A DNA stretch of 64,000 nt. Origin: Paenibacillus ginsengihumi DSM 21568 (GTDB taxonomy: Bacteria > Bacillota > Bacilli > Paenibacillales > NBRC-103111). Made by a program: the position numbers and the translations under genes. Below, piece after piece: positions 1 to 9,280 of the stretch. The stretch's first letter is position 1. Each line of letters starts with the position of its first letter. The notes under the pieces are model-generated. The model was given only the letters and a program-made list of their open reading frames with translations, did no database searches and was not told where the DNA came from. The DNA is taken from positions 62,001-126,000 of the forward strand of contig NZ_KB905550.1 of assembly GCF_000380965.1 (NCBI RefSeq), written 5' to 3'.

Positions 1-34
1 TAAAATTTATTTCGTGTGATCTGTATGGCATGTT

Positions 35-63
35 TTGTTACATTGCTAGAATTGCCATATAGT
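35..63 (+). promoter_or_regulatory. Putative sigma-A promoter of oppA
   Basis: TTGTTA at 35-40 and TATAGT at 58-63 are separated by 17 bp, a normal vegetative promoter layout, about 30 bp before the oppA start. It was read by eye only; no start site is known. Confidence 0.5.
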
Positions 64-92
64 TACATAATCAACTTTTTAGGGGGATGCCT

Positions 93-1754
93 ATGAAATG
101 GAAAAAGCTGCTTGCATTGGCCACCATAGGGGCCATGCTGGGAACGACCGCCTGCTCGGGCGGCGGCAACGGGCCCGGAGAACAGGGGGACGGAGACGGC
201 GGCAATGCGCCGGCGCAGGAGCTGAGAATCAATATGGCTGCCGAACCGCCGGCTCTGGACAGCTCCATTGCGACGACGAACCCGACCTTTACGATTTTGA
301 ATGCCATTCATGAAGGCTTGTACCGATTGGATGCAGACGGCAAGCCGACGCCGGCGCTGGCCAAGGAGCTGCCGAAGATTTCCGACGACGGACTTGTATA
401 TACGATTGAGCTTCGCGAGGGGTTGACCTGGGCGGACGGTTCGCCGCTGACGGCTCGCGATTTCGTCTATGCATATCAGCGCACGCTGGATCCGGCCACC
501 AAGGCAAAGTATGCGACGATGCTTTCCTGGATCAAGGGGGGCACTGCGCTGAATACGGCGGCGCCGGATCAAGTGGAGGCGAAGAAAGCCGAGCTTGGCG
601 TCAAGGCGCTCAGCGATACGACGCTGGAAATTACGTTGGAACGCCCGGTCGCGTTTTTTACAAGCCAATTGTCCTTGCCGCTTTTCTTCCCGCAGAAGAA
701 AGAGTTTGTCGAGGCGCAGGGCGAGAAGAACGGCGCGGATGCGGACAAAGTGATCGGCGCAGGACCGTTCAAGCTGGAGAGCTGGGCCCATGAGCAGCAG
801 CTTGTCATGGTGAAAAACGACAAGTATTGGGACGCCGCCAACGTAAAGCTGGAGAAAGTGACAGTTAACGTGGTGAAGGATCCTAACACCGCCTTGAACA
901 TGTTCGAGACGAACGAGGTCGACCTGACCGAGCTGCGCGGAGAGCAAGTCCAGATGTTCAGCGGCAAGCCGGAGCTGGTCTTCAAGAAGGAATTCGTATC
1001 GGCGTATGTCTTGTTCCATAACAACAAGTTTCCGGCGTTCAAGAATGAGAAGATTCGCAAAGCGCTCGGCATGGCGATCGACCGCAAAACGTACAACGAA
1101 GTCGTCCTGGGCGGGTCCTCCATCCCGTCGACCGGGCTCGTTCCGGGTACGGTCAGCGACGGCAACGGCCAGGAGTTCCGCAAGACCGCCGGCGACACGC
1201 AGCCCCCGTACGACGTGGAGAAAGCGAAGCAGCTGCTGGCTGAAGGCTTGCAGGAACTGGGCATGAGCAGCCTGCCGAAGTTCAAGCTGACGTCCGACGA
1301 TACGGAAACGTCCAAGAAGTCGCTGGAGTTCATTCAAGCCCAATGGAAGCAAAATCTCGGCGTTGATGTCGAAGGCGAGCCGCTGCCGTTCGCGCTGCGG
1401 GTCAAAAACATGCAGGAGCATAACTTCGACGCGCTGATCTCGCTGTGGGGAGCGGATTACGACGACCCGATGACGTTCCTCGACATGTGGGTGTCCGATA
1501 ACAAATCGTTCAACTATATCGAATATAACAGCAAGGCTTACGACGATCTGGTGAAGGCGGCGGACAAGGAGACCGATCTGGCGAAGCGCGCGCAGCTGCT
1601 GGTCGAAGCCGAGCAGCTGCTGATGAAGGAGATGCCTCTTGCGCCCCTCTACTTCCGCACGAGGCCGTACGCGAAGAAGACGAATGTGGAAGGCGTCATT
1701 TTGCCGCCGATGTCCAAGGAATGGGAGCTCAAGTGGGCTTATATCAAGTCATGA
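93..1754 (+). CDS. oppA: Oligopeptide ABC transporter substrate-binding lipoprotein (OppA-like)
   Basis: Extracytoplasmic peptide-binding lipoprotein of an Opp/Dpp-type importer (SBP family 5), 553 aa, the usual length. An N-terminal signal ends in a lipobox with Cys21 (LGTTAC), followed by a Gly-rich linker and then the typical start of the mature domain (INMAAEPPALDSS). The ATG at 93 is preferred over the one at 87 because AGGGGG at 81-86 is then correctly spaced. It is first in a five-gene transport operon; two hairpins lie between it and oppB. The exact peptide specificity (Opp versus Dpp) cannot be read from sequence. Confidence 0.9.
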   Translation: MKWKKLLALATIGAMLGTTACSGGGNGPGEQGDGDGGNAPAQELRINMAAEPPALDSSIATTNPTFTILNAIHEGLYRLDADGKPTPALAKELPKISDDGLVYTIELREGLTWADGSPLTARDFVYAYQRTLDPATKAKYATMLSWIKGGTALNTAAPDQVEAKKAELGVKALSDTTLEITLERPVAFFTSQLSLPLFFPQKKEFVEAQGEKNGADADKVIGAGPFKLESWAHEQQLVMVKNDKYWDAANVKLEKVTVNVVKDPNTALNMFETNEVDLTELRGEQVQMFSGKPELVFKKEFVSAYVLFHNNKFPAFKNEKIRKALGMAIDRKTYNEVVLGGSSIPSTGLVPGTVSDGNGQEFRKTAGDTQPPYDVEKAKQLLAEGLQELGMSSLPKFKLTSDDTETSKKSLEFIQAQWKQNLGVDVEGEPLPFALRVKNMQEHNFDALISLWGADYDDPMTFLDMWVSDNKSFNYIEYNSKAYDDLVKAADKETDLAKRAQLLVEAEQLLMKEMPLAPLYFRTRPYAKKTNVEGVILPPMSKEWELKWAYIKS

Positions 1755-1773
1755 TGCGATAAGCTAGTCGGCT

Positions 1774-1804
1774 GGGGCCGTTCCGTCGCCGTTGGAACGG
1801 CCCC
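1774..1804 (+). terminator. Intercistronic hairpin between oppA and oppB
   Basis: A perfect 11-bp stem (GGGGCCGTTCC at 1774-1784 with GGAACGGCCCC at 1794-1804) begins 20 bp after the oppA stop and has no T-run. It could be a partial terminator or an mRNA-stabilising stem that raises binding-protein output relative to the permeases, which is common for ABC importers. A second stem (AAGCGCCG at 1907-1914 with CGGCGCTT at 1919-1926) sits just before the oppB ribosome site. Confidence 0.5.
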
Positions 1805-1955
1805 GCTTTAGCTTGAGGGCGGGTGAAGCCGCTACCGCCAGCTGCCTGCGCCGACCGCCCGGCCCCAGCCTGGCGAAGCCGTTTAGCCGGCCGCGAGGCC
1901 GCCGGGAAGCGCCGCTAACGGCGCTTGCTTTCAATCGCTTCGGAGGAGGTGTGCC

Positions 1956-2891
1956 ATGCTTCGATATATTGTGCGCCGTCTTGTTTATATGTTGATCACT
2001 TTATGGCTCATCGTCACGTTTACGTTCGTGCTCATGAAATTTTTGCCGGGGGACCCTTTCGGCGAAGATTCGCAGAAGCTGACCATCGAGCAGCGGGCCG
2101 CGCTGGCCAAGCAGTACGGGCTCGACAAGCCGATATGGGAGCAGTATTTGCAGTATGTGGGCAATGTGGCGAAGGGGGATCTCGGGGTTTCGTTCCAATT
2201 CCCGACCCGCAAAGTAACGGATATCATCAAGCAGGCGTTCCCCGCCTCGCTCGAGCTCGGGCTGTGGGCGCTGCTGATCGCCGTTGTGTTCGGTCTCCTG
2301 CTTGGCATCGTCGCTGCGCTGAACCATAACAAAGGGGCCGATATCGCCGCGATGTTCACCGCCGTGCTGGGGGTCTCCATTCCGTCGTTCGTGCTCGGAC
2401 CGCTGCTGTCCTACTTTATCGGCAACAAGCTGGGCTGGCTGCCCGTCGGCATGTGGACAAGCTGGGAGCATCGGATTTTGCCCTCGATCGCCCTGTCGTT
2501 CGGCACGATCGCCATTCTGGCCCGCTTGATGAGGACCTCGATGCTGGACGTGCTGAATCAGGATTACGTCAAGACAGCCAAGGCCAAGGGGCTGTCGCAA
2601 AGCGCCATCGTGCGCCGGCATACGATCCGCAATGCCATTCTCCCCGTCGTGACGGTGCTTGGCCCGATCTTCGTCAACCTCATCACCGGGACGCTCGTCA
2701 TCGAACAAATTTTTGTCGTTCCGGGTCTCGGCAAGCATTTCGTTCAGTCCATCTATTCGAACGACTACACGATGATTATGGGGCTGACGATCTTTTATTC
2801 GTTCATTCTTGTGACGGTGCTGTTCATTACCGATATCATTTACGGCTTCGTCGATCCGCGCATCCGCTTGGCCAAAGGAGGAAGCAGATAA
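1956..2891 (+). CDS. oppB: Oligopeptide ABC transporter permease (OppB)
   Basis: Inner-membrane permease of the Opp/Dpp family, 311 aa. It starts with the family N-terminus (MLRYIVRRLVYMLITLW), has about six membrane segments, and carries the EAA loop that contacts the ATPase near residues 200-215 (DYVKTAKAKGLS). A strong GGAGGAGGT at 1942-1950 precedes the ATG. The stop overlaps the oppC start by one base (TAATG), so the two are translationally coupled. Confidence 0.93.
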   Translation: MLRYIVRRLVYMLITLWLIVTFTFVLMKFLPGDPFGEDSQKLTIEQRAALAKQYGLDKPIWEQYLQYVGNVAKGDLGVSFQFPTRKVTDIIKQAFPASLELGLWALLIAVVFGLLLGIVAALNHNKGADIAAMFTAVLGVSIPSFVLGPLLSYFIGNKLGWLPVGMWTSWEHRILPSIALSFGTIAILARLMRTSMLDVLNQDYVKTAKAKGLSQSAIVRRHTIRNAILPVVTVLGPIFVNLITGTLVIEQIFVVPGLGKHFVQSIYSNDYTMIMGLTIFYSFILVTVLFITDIIYGFVDPRIRLAKGGSR

Positions 2892-3805
2892 TGGAAATCG
2901 CGAAAGAGACGCTGCGGCCGGTGCGGAATAAAGCGCCTGCCGGGGAATCGATCGTCCGCCCCTCCCTGTCCTATTGGAAGGATGCCTGGAGGCGGCTGAA
3001 GCAGAACAAGCTGGCCATGTTCGGCCTCGTTACGCTCGGGCTGTTATCGGTACTGGCCATTGTCGGCCCCTGGATATCCGGGTACGATTACGCGACGCAA
3101 AACTACGACATTCGCAACCAGACGCCGAGCGCGTCCCATTGGTTCGGCACCGACGATTTCGGCCGCGATCTGTGGACGCGGGTCTGGTGGGGCACCCGCA
3201 TTTCGCTGTTTATCGGGCTGGCGGCCGCGCTGCTCGATCTGGTGATCGGCGTCATTTACGGGGGAGTCTCCGCTTATTACGGCGGGCGGGTCGACGATAT
3301 CATGCAGCGTATCGTTGAGATTATTTACTCCATTCCGTTCCTGCTCATCTCCATCCTGCTCATTGTCGTCATCGGTCCCGGCGTCAAGACGATCATCATC
3401 GCCTATGCCATTACCGGCTGGGTGCCGATGGCCCGGCTCGTGCGCGGGCAAATCCTGTCGCTTAAGGAGCAGGAATACGTGCTTGCGGCAAAGGCGCTCG
3501 GCGCCGGCGGTTCCCGCATCATCTTCCGGCACCTGGTGCCGAACGCGCTCGGGCTGATCATTGTGCAAATTACGTTTATCGTGCCGACAGCCATATTCGT
3601 CGAGGCATTCCTCAGCTTTATCGGGCTTGGCATCAAGGTGCCGCTCGCCTCGCTCGGCTCCTTGCTGTCCGACGGCGTCAACGTAATCCGGAATTATCCG
3701 CACCGCGTCATTTTTCCGACCGTGGTCTTCAGCCTGATCCTGCTCAGCTTTAACCTGCTCGGCGACGGGCTGCGGGACGCGCTGGACCCGAAAATGCGCA
3801 AATGA
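2891..3805 (+). CDS. oppC: Oligopeptide ABC transporter permease (OppC)
   Basis: Second permease subunit, 304 aa. It has a cytoplasmic N-tail of about 40 residues, a first membrane helix (MFGLVTLGLLSVLAIVGPW), the OppC N-domain motif (HWFGTDDFGRDLWTRV) and an EAA loop near residue 193 (QEYVLAAKALGAGGSR). The start at 2891 follows AAAGGAGGA; the frame is open further upstream but that part overlaps oppB. It pairs with OppB to form the channel. Confidence 0.93.
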   Translation: MEIAKETLRPVRNKAPAGESIVRPSLSYWKDAWRRLKQNKLAMFGLVTLGLLSVLAIVGPWISGYDYATQNYDIRNQTPSASHWFGTDDFGRDLWTRVWWGTRISLFIGLAAALLDLVIGVIYGGVSAYYGGRVDDIMQRIVEIIYSIPFLLISILLIVVIGPGVKTIIIAYAITGWVPMARLVRGQILSLKEQEYVLAAKALGAGGSRIIFRHLVPNALGLIIVQITFIVPTAIFVEAFLSFIGLGIKVPLASLGSLLSDGVNVIRNYPHRVIFPTVVFSLILLSFNLLGDGLRDALDPKMRK

Positions 3806-3840
3806 TTTTCCAATCCACCGGTGCAAGGAGGTAGCCTCGA

Positions 3841-4859
<1,019 letters not shown>

Positions 4860-4863
<4 letters not shown>

Positions 4864-5816
4864 GCGAACAGCCGATATTGCAGGTAAGCGGCCTGAAGAA
4901 GCATTTTCGGCTCGGCCGCGGCAGCACGTTGAAGGCGGTCGACGGCTTGAGCTTTGCCGTTCGCCGCGGGGAGACGTTCGGCCTTGTCGGCGAATCCGGC
5001 TGCGGCAAGTCGACGGCCGGACGGACGATCATCCGGCTGTATGAAGCGACGGAGGGCGAAGTGCTGTTCGACGGAGAGAATGTGCACCGGCTGAAGGGCA
5101 GCAAGCTGCAGTCGTTCCGCCGCAAAATGCAGATGGTTTTTCAGGACCCGTACGCCTCCCTGAATCCGCGCATGACGGTGGGCAACATTATCGCGGAAGG
5201 GATCGACATCCACGGGCTGTACACCGGCAAGCAGCGCCGGGAGCGGGTCCACGAGCTGCTCCGCGCGGTCGGACTGAACGAGGAGCATGCCGGCCGCTTC
5301 CCGCACGAATTTTCCGGCGGCCAGCGGCAGCGCATCGGCATCGCCCGCGCGCTGGCGATCGAGCCACAGTTCATCATTGCCGACGAGCCGATCTCCGCGC
5401 TCGACGTATCGGTGCAGGCCCAGGTCGTCAACCTGTTCAAGAAGCTGCAGCGCGAGCATGGGCTGACCTACTTGTTCATCGCGCACGATCTGGCGATGGT
5501 GAGACACATTTCCGACCGGATCGGGGTCATGTATTTAGGCAAGCTCGTCGAGGTGACGGCGTCCGAGGCGCTGTACGCGAAGCCGCTGCATCCTTATACG
5601 CAGTCGCTGCTGTCAGCCATTCCGATCCCGGACCCCGCGCTCGAGCGCACCCGCGAGCGTATTATTCTGGAAGGCGAAATACCGAGCCCGCTCAATCCGC
5701 CGAGCGGCTGCCCGTTCCGCACCCGCTGTCCGAAGGCGATGCCGGAATGCGCGGCGGCGATGCCGGAGCTGAAGGAGGCGGGGCCGGAGCACTACGTCGC
5801 ATGCCATTTGTACTGA
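4860..5816 (+). CDS. oppF: Oligopeptide ABC transporter ATP-binding protein (OppF)
   Basis: Second ATPase of the importer, 318 aa. Walker A GESGCGKST is near residue 43, signature FSGGQRQR near 151, Walker B FIIADEPISALD, and the C-terminal CPFRTRCPKAMPEC motif is shared with OppD. The start at 4860 is chosen because it forms the ATGA overlap with oppD and gives the family N-terminus MSEQPILQV; an upstream ATG in the same frame would run far into oppD. Confidence 0.93.
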
Positions 5817-5840
5817 ATGAGTCTGTTTGTCATCTTCGCC

Positions 5841-5898
5841 AGAAGCTTCCTTGCCGCCGAATGACGCCGAATCATCCGGGGGGCGGAAGCTTCTTTGC
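5841..5898 (+). terminator. Probable terminator after oppF
   Basis: AGAAGCTTCC at 5841-5850 pairs with GGAAGCTTCT at 5885-5894, followed by TTT. The loop is long (34 nt) and the T-run short, so efficiency is uncertain, but it lies between the end of opp and the start of an independent promoter. Confidence 0.5.
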
Positions 5899-5959
5899 GC
5901 TGCTTCTCTCTGCTGCCGGGCGGCGGGCGGCGACAGGCCCGAAGGCCAAAATTGCGGCT

Positions 5960-5988
5960 TTGACGATTGTCGCGAACATGTGTACAAT
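5960..5988 (+). promoter_or_regulatory. Sigma-A promoter of bshC-ahcY
   Basis: TTGACG at 5960-5965 and TACAAT at 5983-5988 with a 17-bp spacer, five of six consensus bases in each box. It is about 40 bp before the bshC start and would drive bshC and ahcY together. Confidence 0.65.
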
Positions 5989-6027
5989 CAAAGGGTATTC
6001 ACTTACATAATGGAAGGCGGTGCGCGC

Positions 6028-7662
6028 ATGCGTATAGAAGCGTGGAACGTACCGACAGGCCAACCGCTCGCCGATGATTATTGGCAACGGTTCGAACGGA
6101 CGGCCGGACTGTATGAGGAGAATCCGCGCGACCTTGTCTCCTGGGAGCGCAGGGCGGCGTGGTTGGATAACGAGGAACGCCCCCGGGCTGACCGCCGCGC
6201 ATTGGCTGAAGCGCTGCTCGCATTCAACGAGCGGTACGGATCTAGCCCCGAAACGGCCCGCCACATCAGGCTGCTCGCCGACTCCGGCGCCCTGTGCGTT
6301 GTCGGCGGCCAGCAGGCAGGGCTGTTCACCGGACCGCTGCTTGTCATATATAAGGCGCTGACGATTATTCGCACGGCGAAGGAAGCCGCGGAGAAGCTCG
6401 GGCGGCCCGTCGTGCCCGTATTTTGGATTGCCGGCGAGGATCACGATTTCGACGAGGCGAACCATATTTTCGCGCTGACGCCGGAGCTGCAGGCGGAGCG
6501 AATCCGGCTGGAGCATCCGACCGGAGGCCGCGAGCCGGTCAGCCGGCTGAAGCTGAGACCGGAGCAGTGGCTTGCTGCTCTCGAGCGCCTGGACGCCAGC
6601 CTGCAGCCTACGGAATTCAAGCCGGGGCTAATGGAGAAGCTGAAGCAATTCGCCGCGCAGTCAGAAACCTTGGTCGACGGCTTCGCCTTTATGATGGCAT
6701 GGCTGTTCGGCCATGAGGGGCTTGTGCTGATCGATTCAGGCGATCCGGCTATTCGCCGGCTCGAAAGCCCGCTGTTCCGCCGGCTGCTCGAGCGCAACGA
6801 GGAGCTGGCGGCCGCCCTGCTGGAAGGGAAGAAGCGGCTGGAGGCGGCCGGGTACGAGGCTCAGGCGGACGTTCCCGCGAACGGGGCCAATTTGTTCGTG
6901 ATCGATGGCGGCGAGCGGATTTTGCTGTACCGCAGCGGGCGCGAAGCTTTTGCCGACCGCAAGGGCGAGCGGACGTACGGGGCGGCGCAGCTGCTCGATT
7001 GGGCGGAGACGGCGCCGGAGCGGCTGAGCAACAATGTGATGACGCGGCCTTTGATGCAGGATTATCTTTTTCCGGTGCTGGCGGCCGTGCTGGGGCCTTC
7101 CGAGATCGCTTACTGGGGGCTCACCCGCGAGGCGTTCCGTTGCTTCGGCCTGCGGATGCCGATCCTGCTGCCGCGAACAGGCTATACGATCGTCGAGGGC
7201 ACGATTCAGAAAAATATGCAAAAGTACGGCCTGTCCGCCGAGGACGCGCTGCTTAAGCTGGAGCAGCGCCGGGACGAATGGCTGCGCAGCCGCGATACGC
7301 TGCGCTTCAGCGAGCGTTTCGCGGAAGTAAGGGAGCAGTTCGCCCGCTGGTATGAGCCGATTTTGGCCGATCTGTCCGGAGTGAATCCCGCTCTCGGCAA
7401 GCTGGGAGCCACGAACCGCGACAAAATTATGGAGCAGATCCGCTTCCTTGAGAACAAGGCGGAGGAGGCGGCGAAGGCGCAGTTCGAAGCGGCGCTCAGG
7501 CAGTACAAGCGCATCGGAATGTCGCTCGCGCCGGAAGGGAAGCCGCAGGAGCGGTTCTACAACGTCACGGCTTATTTGAACAAGTACGGCGAGGCGTGGT
7601 TGCAGCAATTGGCCGATGCGCCTACTGACGGCGATTCGCTTCACTACATATGCTATATGTAG
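6028..7662 (+). CDS. bshC: Bacillithiol biosynthesis cysteine-adding enzyme BshC
   Basis: BshC adds cysteine to GlcN-malate, the last step of bacillithiol synthesis in the cytoplasm. It has 544 aa, close to the family length of about 540. Recognisable family segments are VGGQQAGLFTGPLLVIYK near residue 92, WIAGEDHDFDEANH near 133 and LPRTGYTIVEG in the C-terminal half. The start at 6028 (MRIEAWN) follows GGAAGG; an ATG at 6010 is in frame but its codons are the ribosome site itself. It is 32 bp from ahcY and probably co-transcribed; the link is thiol and methionine-cycle metabolism. Confidence 0.9.
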   Translation: MRIEAWNVPTGQPLADDYWQRFERTAGLYEENPRDLVSWERRAAWLDNEERPRADRRALAEALLAFNERYGSSPETARHIRLLADSGALCVVGGQQAGLFTGPLLVIYKALTIIRTAKEAAEKLGRPVVPVFWIAGEDHDFDEANHIFALTPELQAERIRLEHPTGGREPVSRLKLRPEQWLAALERLDASLQPTEFKPGLMEKLKQFAAQSETLVDGFAFMMAWLFGHEGLVLIDSGDPAIRRLESPLFRRLLERNEELAAALLEGKKRLEAAGYEAQADVPANGANLFVIDGGERILLYRSGREAFADRKGERTYGAAQLLDWAETAPERLSNNVMTRPLMQDYLFPVLAAVLGPSEIAYWGLTREAFRCFGLRMPILLPRTGYTIVEGTIQKNMQKYGLSAEDALLKLEQRRDEWLRSRDTLRFSERFAEVREQFARWYEPILADLSGVNPALGKLGATNRDKIMEQIRFLENKAEEAAKAQFEAALRQYKRIGMSLAPEGKPQERFYNVTAYLNKYGEAWLQQLADAPTDGDSLHYICYM

Positions 7663-7694
7663 CGCTCAAATTTCTATAATAAAGGAGCATGTTC

Positions 7695-8960
7695 ATGAGT
7701 AAAGCATTGAACCGCAGCATCGTCCGCGACATGTCGCTGGCGCCGGAAGGCCATTTGAAAATCGACTGGGTGCGCGCGCATATGCCCGTCCTGAACCGGA
7801 TTCGCGAGCGCTTCGAGCAGGAGCAGCCGTTCAAGGGGCTGAAGGTGGCGATTTCCCTGCATCTGGAGGCCAAGACCGCTTATTTGGCCAAGGTGGTGCA
7901 GGCGGGCGGCGCGGAGGTCGCCATCTGCGGCAGCAATCCGCTGTCGACGCAGGACGACGTCTGCGCGGCGCTGGTGGAGGACGGCATTACCGTCTATGCC
8001 AAATACAACCCGGAACCGCAGGAATATAAGGACCTGCTCATCAAGACGCTGGAGACGGAGCCGGACCTGATCATCGACGACGGCGGCGACCTGGTGACGG
8101 TGCTTCATTCGGAACGCAAGGATTTGCTGAAAAATGTGCGCGGCGGCGCCGAAGAGACGACGACCGGCATTTTGCGCCTGAAGGCGCTGGAGAAGGACGG
8201 CCAGCTGCAGTTCCCGATGGTCGCCGTAAACGACGCGTTCTGCAAATATTTGTTCGACAACCGCTACGGCACCGGCCAATCCGTGTGGGACGGCATTAAC
8301 CGCACGACGAATCTCGTCGCCGCCGGCAAGACGGTCGTTGTCGTCGGTTACGGATGGTGCGGCAAAGGCGTCGCGATGCGGGCCAAGGGGCTGGGTGCGA
8401 ATGTCGTCGTGACCGAGATCGACGCGATCAAAGCGGTCGAAGCGTACATGGACGGCTTTGCCGTCATGCCGATGAAGGAAGCGGCGAAGGTCGGCGACTA
8501 TTTCGTCACCGTGACCGGCAACCGCGACTGCATTCGCGGCGAGCACTACGAGGTGATGAAGGACGGCGCGATTTTGTCCAACGCCGGCCATTTCGATGTC
8601 GAAGTGAACAAGCCGGAGCTGGAGGCGCTCTCCGTCTCCAAGCGGACGGTCCGCCGCAACATCGAGGAGTACACGCTGAAGGACGGACGCAAAATTTATT
8701 TGCTGGCTGAGGGACGTCTGGTCAACCTGGCGGCAGGCGACGGCCACCCGGCGGAGATCATGGACATGACGTTCGCGCTGCAGGCGATGTCTCTGAAATA
8801 TGTGAACGACCATTACAAGGAAATCAGCAGCCGCGTCGTCAACGTGCCTTACGAGCTTGACGAGCAGGTTGCCCGCTACAAGCTTGAATCGCTCGGCATC
8901 GGCATCGACAGCCTGACAGAGCAGCAACGAGCTTATCTGGACAGCTGGGCGGAGCACTGA
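7695..8960 (+). CDS. ahcY: S-adenosylhomocysteine hydrolase
   Basis: Splits S-adenosylhomocysteine into homocysteine and adenosine, NAD-dependent. It has 421 aa, the shorter form lacking the insertion of about 40 residues found in many longer homologues. Evidence: DDGGDL near residue 130, the Rossmann motif [13 protein letters not shown] near 215, and the C-terminal [19 protein letters not shown] at 7681-7687 is 7 bp from ATG 7695 and only 1 bp from ATG 7689, so 7695 is chosen. B. subtilis uses the Pfs/LuxS route instead, so this marks a different methyl-cycle design. A strong terminator follows. Confidence 0.92.
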   Translation: MSKALNRSIVRDMSLAPEGHLKIDWVRAHMPVLNRIRERFEQEQPFKGLKVAISLHLEAKTAYLAKVVQAGGAEVAICGSNPLSTQDDVCAALVEDGITVYAKYNPEPQEYKDLLIKTLETEPDLIIDDGGDLVTVLHSERKDLLKNVRGGAEETTTGILRLKALEKDGQLQFPMVAVNDAFCKYLFDNRYGTGQSVWDGINRTTNLVAAGKTVVVVGYGWCGKGVAMRAKGLGANVVVTEIDAIKAVEAYMDGFAVMPMKEAAKVGDYFVTVTGNRDCIRGEHYEVMKDGAILSNAGHFDVEVNKPELEALSVSKRTVRRNIEEYTLKDGRKIYLLAEGRLVNLAAGDGHPAEIMDMTFALQAMSLKYVNDHYKEISSRVVNVPYELDEQVARYKLESLGIGIDSLTEQQRAYLDSWAEH

Positions 8961-9035
8961 TCGCCGCGCCGCCTCCGGGCGGCAGCAGCTGTCCCGAATT
9001 CCTAAGTGGCTGGGCAGCTTGAATACCGACTTAAG

Positions 9036-9082
9036 AACGCGCCTCCTTTCGGCTTCGCGCCGGGGGAGGCGCGTTTTGTTGT
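9036..9082 (+). terminator. Rho-independent terminator after ahcY
   Basis: An 11-bp stem (AACGCGCCTCC at 9036-9046 with GGAGGCGCGTT at 9065-9075) is followed by a T-rich tract (TTTTGTTGTTTT). Confidence 0.85.
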
Positions 9083-9102
9083 TTTGTCGTTGTTTCGCTT
9101 TC

Positions 9103-9145
9103 GCTAACGCTTGCCACGGTGCTTATTCCCCTCAAAAGGATCGAT
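9103..9145 (+). repeat. Partial copy of the GCTAACG repeat module
   Basis: These 43 bp align without gaps to 13873-13915 with 36 identities (shared GCTAACGCT, GCCAC, GCTTATT, CCCTC and ATCGAT), and also resemble 23979 onward. It is an isolated fragment of the module present in both composite repeat blocks and ends just before the PhoP boxes. Confidence 0.6.
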
Positions 9146-9157
9146 CGGGCCATGGCT

Positions 9158-9233
9158 TTTACAAAACTTTATCAATCATTTTACGATCTGTTAACGTTGG
9201 CCTCAATTGTCGTTTACAAACCATCGTTATGAT
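9158..9233 (+). promoter_or_regulatory. PhoP-box array and promoter of the alkaline phosphatase gene
   Basis: TT(A/T)A-like hexamers occur in phase every 11 bp: TTTACA 9158, TTATCA 9169, TTTACG 9180, TTAACG 9191, a degenerate one at 9202, and TTTACA 9213. This matches the known Bacillus PhoP tandem repeat (TT(A/C/T)ACA with a spacer of about 5 bp). A promoter with TTGTCG at 9207-9212 and TATGAT at 9228-9233 overlaps the last repeats. Phosphate-starvation control is inferred. Confidence 0.75.
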
Positions 9234-9280
9234 GGGTTCGAGAAACGCATGAACATATATTTGATCTGGAGGGTTGTTCA

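Noticed and set aside
63-1421. Minus-strand frame of 452 aa opposite oppA
   Set aside because: Antisense shadow; oppA has the signal peptide, ribosome site and family motifs.
9019-9252. 77-aa frame between ahcY and the phosphatase
   Set aside because: It covers the terminator, repeat fragment and PhoP boxes and has no ribosome site.
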